NCBI GenBank assembly: GCA_020634755.1
Contig: JACKBC010000055.1
Location: 1-43,998, forward strand
Origin: Caldilineaceae bacterium
GTDB taxonomy: Bacteria > Chloroflexota > Anaerolineae > Caldilineales > Caldilineaceae
Direction: 5' to 3'
DNA length: 43,998 nucleotides
Shown here one piece after another: positions 8,715 to 16,800 of the stretch (its first letter is position 1; the number at the start of each line of letters is the position of its first letter). The translations under genes were made by a program, and so were the position numbers. Under the pieces are notes generated by a model that saw nothing but the letters and a program-made list of their open reading frames with translations, did no database searches and was not told the DNA's origin.

Positions 8715-11700
8715 CTACCGGACCACAAGTGGCAGGAAGAAGTCCGTGGAGACTTCTCCCACGGCGCCATCATGGGTGACCACGGAGACCGAAACGCCGT
8801 TGGCATTGCCCACGGATGCGTCGCGCAGTGAAATCGTTCCCCCACTGCTGGTCACGCCAAAGGTAACGGTGGCCAATTCACCGTCGCCAAGGGTAGGCAG
8901 CGGCAGGCTCATCCCAGCCACGGCGATTTGAATAACGCCTTCTCCGGTCTGCACCCAGGCCTGGACGCCTTGGGGAAGGTCCAGCGCCAGGGCGTCGGGG
9001 ATGCCGTCGCCATCGGCATCTGTAGTATCGAAGGTGAGCGCCGCGGCGTCGTATGCGATGGTGAAGCCGGCGGCGGCAATGGCGTTGCCGTTAGTGGTTA
9101 GCGAGATGGGCAACTGTACGGTGTCGCCCGCCGCGGCATTGACGCTGGCCACGATGAGGCGAGCCGGTGAAGCAGCGTTGGCGGCCAGCACGCTGCCGGT
9201 GGTGCAGGCATCGTTGCCAAAGAAGACAAAGACGGTGCAGATAATGTCGGCCACATCGACGCTGGCGGTGGGGGCGTTGACCGGAGCGGCGCCATTTTGC
9301 GAAGCGTTAGCGTCGCAGCCAATGGGACTGCCCAGGTAGCCCTCTCGATAGATATCATACCAACGAGCTACCGTTTCATCTTGGAGCAAGAAGTCTGTAT
9401 CGAAGTACTCCAGGGCAATGGCTGAGAAGTCGCCAGCATCCACGCCGCCGTTGCCGTTGCAGTCGCCACGCAGATCGTCGGCTACGTAGGTAATGTCGAC
9501 GGTGGCGGGGTTGGAGGAGAGCGTGCTGTCGGTGGCCACGTAGGTGAAGCTTTCACTGCCGTTGCCGGCGGGCGGTGTATACAGAATACGATCATTCGGG
9601 TCGTTGAGTGTTTGAATTGCCGCATTGACGCTGCTGACGGAGGCCACTTCGAGTAGCGTACCTGCATCTTCATCGCTATCATTTGCCAGCACATCAAGCG
9701 TCGTGGGGCCTACCGCCACCAGCGTCAGCGGGTTGAAGGGGTCGTCCAGGGCTACGGGCGCATCATTCTCGTCGGTCACGTTAATCGCAAATGACTTTTC
9801 ATAGAAGAGGCCGCCGCCGTCGGTCGTGCGCACGGTGATGGCGTAGCTGCTCTGAACCTCATAGTTCAGTACCACCGCTGTCTCTACCTGATCCCCATTG
9901 ATGCTAAAGGCTGCGCCATCGCCATCCACAATGGTGTAGGTATGGTCAATATCGCCTGCGTCGGGGTCCCCGCTCGTCAGCAGATTGCCGATGACGGTGG
10001 CAACAGGTGAATTTTCTGGCACCGTATCGCCCGCCAAATCAAGCCCGGTGGGTGCCTCGTTGACGTCGGTGACGGTGATGGTGAACTGCTTTTCAAAGAC
10101 GCCGCCGTTGCCATCATCTGTCTGCACGCGGATGAAGTAGCTGCTCTTGCTCTCAAAGTTGAAGGCGGGCGCTTGCAGTTCATTGTTGACTATGGTGAAG
10201 ACGGCGTTGTCCGTATCGCCTGCCCCGGCTACCAACGTGTATGTATGCGTGTCACCGCCGTCGGCATCGCTGGTGTCGAAATAGGCAATGGTCGGACCAG
10301 CGAAGTTTTCCACAATGGCCACAAAGGGTGCAAAGAAGCCCGCATCGGCAAAGAGGCTAATGTCGGTAGGCGCGGCGTTATAAGTGAGGGTGAGCGTGCC
10401 GCCCGTGGCTGCGCCGGGTACCGAGTTACCGCTTGTGTCGCCAAAGGAGGCGGCGGGGTCGGTAGAGAAGCTGATGTTGGTGGTGGGACAGGTGCTGATG
10501 ACATCGAACTCGATGGTGACCACGGCGCCATCATTTAGGGCTGTCTGTGAGTTATCCTGGTCCGAGATGCGGATGTCCAGCTCGCCGTCTGTGTCTGCCG
10601 GGTCGAGCAGAACGGTGGGTGCATAGCCTCCTGGGAAGCCGCTCGCGGTGTCGGGGATGCCGTCATTGTTGGCGTCGGTGTCATCGATGCTGAGGCAGGC
10701 GGTGTCGTAATCCAGCGAGAAGGCGAGCGAGGAGATTTCGAGCCCGCTACTAACATAATTTACAGGCACAGAGAGAATGCCTAAAGAAACATCTGAAGTT
10801 GTGTCATCAATATTTAATTGCGGTGTTTCGCAGGCGTCGCCTGTGCCGTCACCGTCACCGTCTTTCTGTGCTGCATTCTCCGCATTGGGACAATTATCGA
10901 CATCATTTGCTACACCGTCACCGTCATCGTCAGAGATTTGTGCCAGAACGGTAGAACCGGCCGCTGTCGACTGCATCTCCTGCGTCAGTACCTCGCCGGC
11001 TAGTGTGGTTGCCCAAAAGGGTGGATTATAGCCGCAAGTCCATGCCTGTGCGCTACAGTACTGTTGAGCAGTACGCCCGAAGGAAGTATAATCAGTCAAT
11101 AAACGTTTTTGTTCGCGGATCAAGGAGGTAAAAAATTCACTTTGCCAGTTGTGTGAACCGACATTTCCCAAAGATGGGTTTCCAGTGCGATAGCCCATAG
11201 CATGCCAAAACAAGCTATAGATATGGGCACAACCATTAACGTTATAGACAGCATTGGTATTGCCACAGCGATAATCGCCATGTTGCCAAAAACCGTCCGC
11301 CCAGCCAAGTGAGTCTCTGCGCTCGATAGCGGTCCAATTGTTGGTGGTAAACGTCAAATACCGATCATATGTCTGTCTCAATTGCGTACTGGTGAGGTTA
11401 TTTTGGGCAGGAAACGGAACGGAAGCATCACGCGGAAACTGATGCATCCCCAGCCACCTTGCGCCAAGGAGTGCCCCACCCGTTGTATTCAAATCAGAGC
11501 CATTAGAATTGTTGCGCCATCGACTGCCACCATCTGTCTGCTGGTTTTGAACAAGATTGTCGGCAATCCGATATTTATGGAGATTGTCGACAAAGATGCC
11601 GTAAGGCGTGCCTAAAACTTCGGCACGTTGCAATCCCAGGTGTTGCCATATACTATTCCACATATTGGCTTGATAACAATCCCCATTCGTTATATTGCTG

Positions 11701-12791
11701 GTATAATAGTACCATGCTCCTTTCGCACAGCCTTCATCGATTTGTTGATAGCCAACGTAGTCCACTGTCTGTTGAACCAGCCATTCCCACGTTTGACCTT
11801 GAATATCCGGAGCGGAGTGCAGAACAGGCGTGCCGGCAAGCGCAGGTAAGACGCTCGCCACTGTTGTTAGCGCCGGACCAAAGGCAAATTCACCGTGTGG
11901 CACCCCCAGGCGAAGACCGGCTGCATCAGTCGTGCCGGGAACGCGTGCACATGTACGAACAGAGCTATCGGGATTATAGCCGCAGGTGTTGCCTTCATCA
12001 CTGCTGGAGATTGTTTCCAAGGTAGCATTATCCAGCAGTGAATTGAGTAGACGCAGCGTAGTTTCTGCGTAGGGGTCGGTGCGCCAGCGTTGGTCATTAA
12101 TTGACTCAAAATTTAATGGCAGCGAATATCCGGTTCCCGTAAACGTTCCCGGTGGATATGCTGGAAACCGCTTATTTGCTAGGAACAGATGTAGGTAGAA
12201 CCAAAAAGGTGCCTCCCCCCGTAGATCGGACGCGGTCGAGCCGGACAGATTGGTAACCGTTCGATGCTGCGCCCATAGCGTTTCTTGCACAGCCATTTCG
12301 CGCATAATTTCCAACTGTTCATTCGTCCAATTCCGCGGATCGTTGTGAGGTTTAAAGTCGAAAACAAAAAGTGGAAAAGCGGCTGTCTGCTCAGCATTCG
12401 TACATAAATTTCTAACCTTCACGCCAATCGCGACTTGTGAATTTTGGGACACGTTCGGCACAAGATAGGCGCGACCAATGTCCCGGACACTCTGCGATGC
12501 TGAATCGGGCAGGTAATCTGCCGAGCTTTCATCACTATAGTCTTCATCAAGATCAGTATCCCACCAGACTCGATAGCCTGAAGCACAGTCCGTGTTGCGG
12601 ATCATTGCCTTTAGTGTAATTGGGGCCTGCTCGTGTGCGATGTGTGGAATCGATTCTCCTTGTTTGAAGGGTACAATTATGATTTCGTCGCTTTGTGCTT
12701 GCGCTATAACACTGGCAGGCATGAATGCAGACAGCAATCCTGCTAAAAAGAGAGCTGCAAGGAGTGATATTTTTGGAACTGTAAAGAACAT
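8715..12791 (-). CDS. Giant secreted protein: toroid-like domain, TSP3, cohesin, cadherin repeats, dockerin, cohesin
   Basis: I start at 12791 (MFFTVPKISLLAALF) because GGAG lies 8 nt upstream and a signal peptide ending near VIAQAQ follows; the longest frame adds 28 residues. The 1358-residue product has an unrecognised helical N-terminal domain (about 145-615) with QQTDGGSRW and repeated helix pairs suggestive of an alpha/alpha toroid; a thrombospondin-type-3 calcium segment (about 620-655, DDDGDGVANDVDNCPN); a cohesin-like domain (about 658-810); cadherin-like repeats (VTDVNEAPTGL, VTDENDAPVAL); a dockerin-like calcium module (about 1105-1197, GDCNGNGGVDAGDFSA); a second cohesin-like domain (about 1208-1340); and the tail DFFLPLVVR. 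It is probably a calcium-stiffened surface protein. Its 3' half is nearly identical at DNA level to that of the next gene, pointing to recent duplication or gene conversion. Confidence 0.8.
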   Translation of the reverse strand: MFFTVPKISLLAALFLAGLLSAFMPASVIAQAQSDEIIIVPFKQGESIPHIAHEQAPITLKAMIRNTDCASGYRVWWDTDLDEDYSDESSADYLPDSASQSVRDIGRAYLVPNVSQNSQVAIGVKVRNLCTNAEQTAAFPLFVFDFKPHNDPRNWTNEQLEIMREMAVQETLWAQHRTVTNLSGSTASDLRGEAPFWFYLHLFLANKRFPAYPPGTFTGTGYSLPLNFESINDQRWRTDPYAETTLRLLNSLLDNATLETISSSDEGNTCGYNPDSSVRTCARVPGTTDAAGLRLGVPHGEFAFGPALTTVASVLPALAGTPVLHSAPDIQGQTWEWLVQQTVDYVGYQQIDEGCAKGAWYYYTSNITNGDCYQANMWNSIWQHLGLQRAEVLGTPYGIFVDNLHKYRIADNLVQNQQTDGGSRWRNNSNGSDLNTTGGALLGARWLGMHQFPRDASVPFPAQNNLTSTQLRQTYDRYLTFTTNNWTAIERRDSLGWADGFWQHGDYRCGNTNAVYNVNGCAHIYSLFWHAMGYRTGNPSLGNVGSHNWQSEFFTSLIREQKRLLTDYTSFGRTAQQYCSAQAWTCGYNPPFWATTLAGEVLTQEMQSTAAGSTVLAQISDDDGDGVANDVDNCPNAENAAQKDGDGDGTGDACETPQLNIDDTTSDVSLGILSVPVNYVSSGLEISSLAFSLDYDTACLSIDDTDANNDGIPDTASGFPGGYAPTVLLDPADTDGELDIRISDQDNSQTALNDGAVVTIEFDVISTCPTTNISFSTDPAASFGDTSGNSVPGAATGGTLTLTYNAAPTDISLFADAGFFAPFVAIVENFAGPTIAYFDTSDADGGDTHTYTLVAGAGDTDNAVFTIVNNELQAPAFNFESKSSYFIRVQTDDGNGGVFEKQFTITVTDVNEAPTGLDLAGDTVPENSPVATVIGNLLTSGDPDAGDIDHTYTIVDGDGAAFSINGDQVETAVVLNYEVQSSYAITVRTTDGGGLFYEKSFAINVTDENDAPVALDDPFNPLTLVAVGPTTLDVLANDSDEDAGTLLEVASVSSVNAAIQTLNDPNDRILYTPPAGNGSESFTYVATDSTLSSNPATVDITYVADDLRGDCNGNGGVDAGDFSAIALEYFDTDFLLQDETVARWYDIYREGYLGSPIGCDANASQNGAAPVNAPTASVDVADIICTVFVFFGNDACTTGSVLAANAASPARLIVASVNAAAGDTVQLPISLTTNGNAIAAAGFTIAYDAAALTFDTTDADGDGIPDALALDLPQGVQAWVQTGEGVIQIAVAGMSLPLPTLGDGELATVTFGVTSSGGTISLRDASVGNANGVSVSVVTHDGAVGEVSTDFFLPLVVR

Positions 12792-12837
12792 AAACTTTTC
12801 TCCAACATTTTTCCGAAGACTAATGGCCATTTCTTTT

Positions 12838-12873
12838 GCGAGCAGACCGGTTTTGCAAAGCCGGTCTGCTCGC
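12838..12873 (-). terminator. Perfect 13-bp hairpin between the two giant surface-protein genes
   Basis: GCGAGCAGACCGG (12838-12850) and CCGGTCTGCTCGC (12861-12873) pair perfectly around a 10-nt loop. It starts 9 nt past the stop of the 12883-15630 gene. On the minus strand it is followed by AAAAG, not a T run, so it is a terminator candidate of the hairpin-only kind. Confidence 0.5.
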
Positions 12874-12882
12874 AAATACTGC

Positions 12883-15630
12883 TTACTTCACCAAGAGCGG
12901 AAGAAAAACGTTTCGCGTCTGATTATTGACTTCATTAGAGATAATTTCGACCACAACCGAACGCCCGGTTACGTCTCCCAGAGAAGCGTTGCTTAGTGAA
13001 ACTAGGCCGCGGCTGCCGGTCACGCCAAAGGTGACAGTGGCCAAGTCGCCGTCACCAAGCGTGGGCAGGGATAGGTTGACCGCGGCCACGGCAATCTGGA
13101 TGGCGCCAGCCTCAGCCTGCACCCAGGCCTGGACGCCTTCTGGAAGGTCCAGCGCCAGGGCATCGGGGATGCCGTCGCCATCGGCATCTGTAGTATCGAA
13201 GGTGCGCGACGCGGCGTCGTATTCGATGGTGAAACCGGCGGCGGCAATGGCGTTGCCGTTAGTGGTTAGCGAGATGGGCAACTGTACGGTGTCGCCCGCT
13301 GCGGCATTGACGCTGGCCACGCTGAGGCGAGCCGGTGAAGCAGCGTTGGCGGCCAACACGCTGCCGGAGGTGCAGGCATCATTGCCAAAGAAGACAAAGA
13401 CGGTGCAGATAATGTCGGCCACATCGACGCTGGCGGTGGGGGCGTTGATGGGATCAGCGCCATTTTGTGAAGCGTTGGCGTCGCAGCCAATGGGGCTGCC
13501 CAGGTAGCCCTGCTGGTAAATCTCGAACCAGTTGGGAGAGCTATCGAAGTCAAAGTATTCCAGGGCGATGGCCGAGAAGTCACCGGCATCCACGCCGCCG
13601 TTGCCGTTGCAGTCGCCACGCAGATCGTCGGCTACGTAGGTAATGTCGACGGTAGCGGGGTTGGAGGAGAACTCGTGATCGGCGGCCACGTAGGTGAAGC
13701 TTTCGGCGCCGTTGCCAGCCGGTGGCGTGTAAAGTAGTCCATCGTCGAATGCGTCCAGATCCACAATGGCGGCGTTGGCGCTGCTGACCGACTCGATGGT
13801 GAGCAGCGAGCCAGCATCTTCGTCGCTGTCGTTGGCCAGCACGTCCAGCGTGGTGGGGCCGACAATAACCTGCACCAACGGGTCGATGGGGTCATCTACG
13901 GCCACGGGGGGGTCATTTACATCAAAAACATCAACAGTCACCAACTGCTCATCAAAGAGGCCGCCGCTATCCGTCACGCGGGCGGTGAAGATATAGGTGC
14001 TCTGGATTTCATAGTTGAGGGCTACGGTCGTTTGCAGGGATATACCCTCTACGGTAAAGGCCGCCGCATCCCCGCCCGAGAGCGTAAAGGTGGGCGTATC
14101 CCCCTCATCCGGATCGTTCACGTAGAAATCGCCCAGCGAATAACCGGGATCCTCATTCTCCGGAACCGGCGGGTAGCTGAAAATTTCCAGTACCGGCGGC
14201 TCATTGACACTATTGACTTGGATCTCAAACGGCTTCTCGAAAAATAGGCCTCCGCTGTCAGCCGAACGGATAGTCACCAGGAAGATCGGCATAAGCTCAG
14301 CGTCAAAGCTCTCGCCCGTGACTAGAGTGTTGTCCACAATGGCAAAGGCATTGTCGGGGTCGTCGACAATGGTGTAGATAAAGGTGTCTCCGCTATCGGG
14401 GTCAGCCGTGCTGAATGTGCCTATGAGCGTCCCCGCCGGTAGATTCTCATCGACCGATGTGTTGTCCAATAAAATGTCGGTGGGGGCGCTGTTGTAGGTC
14501 AACGTGAGCGTCCCGCCGGTAGCTGTGCCGGTGACCGGATCGCCGTCCGTATTGCCAAAGGAGGCGGCGGGGTCTGCGGAGAAGCTGATGTTGGTGGTGG
14601 GGCAGGTGCTAATGACATCAAACTCGATGGTGACCACGGCGCCGTCATTTAGGGCTGTTTGTGAGCTATCCTGGTCCGAGATGCGGATGTCCAGCTCGCC
14701 GTTTGTATCTGCTGGGTCGAGCAGAACGGTGGGTGCGTAGCCACCGGGGAAACCGCTGACCGCATCGGGAATGCCGTCATTGTTGGCGTCGGTGGCGTCT
14801 AGGCTGAGGCAGCTTTCATCATAGTCAATGGAGAAGGCGAGAGAAGAGATATCAGCGCCGTCATGGGCAAAGACAATCGGTACGTTGATAGAACCTGATG
14901 AGGCATCCAACGTAGCATCGTCGATGGTAAGGCTAGGAGCTGGAGGGGGTGAGAGCGTGAGAATGAGCTGAGGCGGTGCCCCATAGGTTGAACTTCTCGT
15001 GTAAAATAAAACTTGGTCACTACCGTTAGCAATTGTAGACGATGAGATACCAATCGCCACTTTTCCGCCGCGCAAACTGTCTAACCAAATGTGATTTAGA
15101 GCGGCATTCCATCGATTACCGGCAGGTGCAGAAGCATGAATATCTGCTGACGCCATGGGGGTGGTTCCCAAGTCGGCAAAGACGCTAGAAGGTACACTAG
15201 TTGAACCATCTACGGATAGTAGCGTGTTCAGTGTCGGCTGTGTGACCTGAGTAAGAAATATATGTTCAGGTGTACCGTTGCTAGTAACTGAATCGGCCGC
15301 ATTAAATGTGAGGCGCGCCCCGACAATTTCATCGGTGATGTTTGTAAGATCGAAAATCAAATATCCGCGGAATTCAAAATTGCTATTCGTACCCACATTA
15401 GCAGGTGAAGTCTCTCGACAAACGTTGCTACGGCAGTCACCAACGTCATTGGTCGCGGTTAGCGTCACCGTGGTTGTACTTTGCGCAGCAACACTATCAG
15501 AGGTACCAACAAGCCAACTCGCACAGAGTAGACTACAAACAAATGCCATATAGATATAACTGGTGATGGCGCGTTTTGAATCGTTTCCGTTTGGCGTCGC
15601 GCGCATTTTGAAACACAAATACTTTAACAT
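12883..15630 (-). CDS. Large secreted protein: DNRLRE-like, cohesin, cadherin repeats, dockerin, cohesin
   Basis: The start at 15630 (MLKYLCFKMRATPNG) has GGAGG five bases upstream; the longest frame adds 50 residues of spacer translation. The 915-residue product has a signal segment (about 20-50, ending SVAAQ), a DNRLRE/CBM-like beta domain (about 51-228, with FRGYLIFDLTNI and AALNHIWLDSLRGGKVAIGI), a cohesin-like domain (about 233-385), cadherin-like repeats (NSVNEPPVLEI, VFDVNDPPVAV), a dockerin-like module (about 668-750, GDCNGNGGVDAGDF), a second cohesin-like domain (about 765-895) and the tail NVFLPLLVK. It shares order and near-identical DNA with the 8715-12791 gene except in the N-terminal domain, so the N-terminal part looks exchangeable while the rest acts as scaffold. 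Confidence 0.8.
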   Translation of the reverse strand: MLKYLCFKMRATPNGNDSKRAITSYIYMAFVCSLLCASWLVGTSDSVAAQSTTTVTLTATNDVGDCRSNVCRETSPANVGTNSNFEFRGYLIFDLTNITDEIVGARLTFNAADSVTSNGTPEHIFLTQVTQPTLNTLLSVDGSTSVPSSVFADLGTTPMASADIHASAPAGNRWNAALNHIWLDSLRGGKVAIGISSSTIANGSDQVLFYTRSSTYGAPPQLILTLSPPPAPSLTIDDATLDASSGSINVPIVFAHDGADISSLAFSIDYDESCLSLDATDANNDGIPDAVSGFPGGYAPTVLLDPADTNGELDIRISDQDSSQTALNDGAVVTIEFDVISTCPTTNISFSADPAASFGNTDGDPVTGTATGGTLTLTYNSAPTDILLDNTSVDENLPAGTLIGTFSTADPDSGDTFIYTIVDDPDNAFAIVDNTLVTGESFDAELMPIFLVTIRSADSGGLFFEKPFEIQVNSVNEPPVLEIFSYPPVPENEDPGYSLGDFYVNDPDEGDTPTFTLSGGDAAAFTVEGISLQTTVALNYEIQSTYIFTARVTDSGGLFDEQLVTVDVFDVNDPPVAVDDPIDPLVQVIVGPTTLDVLANDSDEDAGSLLTIESVSSANAAIVDLDAFDDGLLYTPPAGNGAESFTYVAADHEFSSNPATVDITYVADDLRGDCNGNGGVDAGDFSAIALEYFDFDSSPNWFEIYQQGYLGSPIGCDANASQNGADPINAPTASVDVADIICTVFVFFGNDACTSGSVLAANAASPARLSVASVNAAAGDTVQLPISLTTNGNAIAAAGFTIEYDAASRTFDTTDADGDGIPDALALDLPEGVQAWVQAEAGAIQIAVAAVNLSLPTLGDGDLATVTFGVTGSRGLVSLSNASLGDVTGRSVVVEIISNEVNNQTRNVFLPLLVK

Positions 15631-15757
15631 CAAAACCTCCGGGTTTACATGCCCTACCAAGCGCTGGGGGTGAACAAAGATATACAGCAACAGATAATTT
15701 TTTTCCAAGAATGGCTTTAGGTCTTTCCAAAAATAAAATGTGTCGAAAAATCTGCAA

Positions 15758-15775
15758 GCTAATTCGAGAATTAGC
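15758..15775. promoter_or_regulatory. 18-bp palindrome upstream of the DNRLRE-cohesin gene
   Basis: GCTAATTC-GA-GAATTAGC is a perfect inverted repeat about 130 bp upstream of the start at 15630, in an AT-rich stretch. It has the size of a dimeric repressor site. The remainder of the 15631-16042 spacer shows no gene or other clear structure. Confidence 0.35.
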
Positions 15776-16042
15776 CTCAACCGTCTTATTTCGGGAAATT
15801 TTCTTGATTTTACTTAGCCTTACTGGTTACGTTGAGGAGTTGTACAGTCTACGAAGTGAGGTCAGTGAGGTGTATTGCTGTGGAACTCCGGTTTTACTTC
15901 AAAATAGTTTCGGACGTCGTTCTGATAGGAAAGCTGTTACTTGTAGCAAATATCGACAATTGTAATGCAAGAGTGTCCGCAAAATGTCCGCATTGAGAGC
16001 CACGACGGCTCTATAATTCTGGCACTTTCGTAAGATTTTTGC

Positions 16043-16783
16043 TCAAGGCGAAGCAATTTGTGGGAAGGCGGCGCACACGGCCGCAAAGGCGGCTTCCGTG
16101 GCAGCTGCGGGTTCGATGTCCAACTCAGCCAGTGCATTCAGGCAGCGCTCATATTGGTGCAGAGCGGCCATGCGCTGGTCAGAGGCCATATAAATTTCCA
16201 TAAGCAGACGATGCATCTCTTCGCTGTAGGGGTCAATGGCCAGATAGCGCTGGGCGCATTCGGCGGCGGCGTCTAGATTGGCTTGCGAAATCAGTCTGTG
16301 AATGCAGTACTTTAGCAACCGCAGATAGCGCTGTTCCCAGTAGGGCTGTTCGTGAAGCAGCCACAATTCCAGCTCGGGAAAGTTCATCAGGTTGACGCCG
16401 TGCAGAAGCGACCCGCGGTAGCTTTGCAGAATGGTCTCCAGCGCCATATCGGTCTGAACAGTGGCAGAGGAAGGGCGCAATTGCGCCATGAACCACAGAT
16501 CTACATCCACCAACGGCTGGTTGAGAGTGATACCGTCCCCGGTTGCCAGCAGCAGGTCCGAGCGCGGCAAGGCGTGGCGCAGCGTACTCAGCAGCCGCGT
16601 CAGGCGACGGTTGGGCTTTTCTGTATCTTCAGGCCAAAAGAGATGCGCTAACTCTGCGCGCGGCACGGGGGTGGTCGACGCCGCCAGCCGATAGAGCAAG
16701 AGCCGGGGCTGGCGGCGTTCAATGTGCCAAGGTTGGTTATTCCACCACATTTGCGGCGGGCCAAAGAGAGCAAGTTTAAACAT
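16043..16783 (-). CDS. SARP-type transcriptional regulator (wHTH plus BTAD domain)
   Basis: The 246-residue protein starts MFKLALFGPPQMWW, the opening of the OmpR-like winged-helix domain of SARP regulators (about 1-95; RQPRLLLYRLAAS, AELAHLFWPE, RRLTRLLSTLRHAL). It continues with a bacterial transcriptional activator domain (BTAD, about 100-240; YRGSLLHGVNLMNFPELELWLLHEQPYWEQRYLRLL and the TPR-like AAAECAQRYLAIDPYSEEMHRLLMEIYMASDQRMAALHQYERC). SARP members bind direct repeats and activate adjacent operons. This one lacks the ATPase and TPR extensions of larger homologues. It begins 17 bp after the stop of the LysM paralogue and so is probably co-transcribed with it; it may also act on the surface-protein genes downstream, which is inference. 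Confidence 0.85.
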   Translation of the reverse strand: MFKLALFGPPQMWWNNQPWHIERRQPRLLLYRLAASTTPVPRAELAHLFWPEDTEKPNRRLTRLLSTLRHALPRSDLLLATGDGITLNQPLVDVDLWFMAQLRPSSATVQTDMALETILQSYRGSLLHGVNLMNFPELELWLLHEQPYWEQRYLRLLKYCIHRLISQANLDAAAECAQRYLAIDPYSEEMHRLLMEIYMASDQRMAALHQYERCLNALAELDIEPAAATEAAFAAVCAAFPQIASP

Positions 16784-16800
16784 ACAAATTGCGGGCTATT

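Noticed and set aside
8715..15630. A cellulosome locus
   Set aside because: Cohesin-like and dockerin-like modules occur, but there is no glycoside hydrolase, no cellulose-binding scaffoldin and both module types lie on the same proteins.
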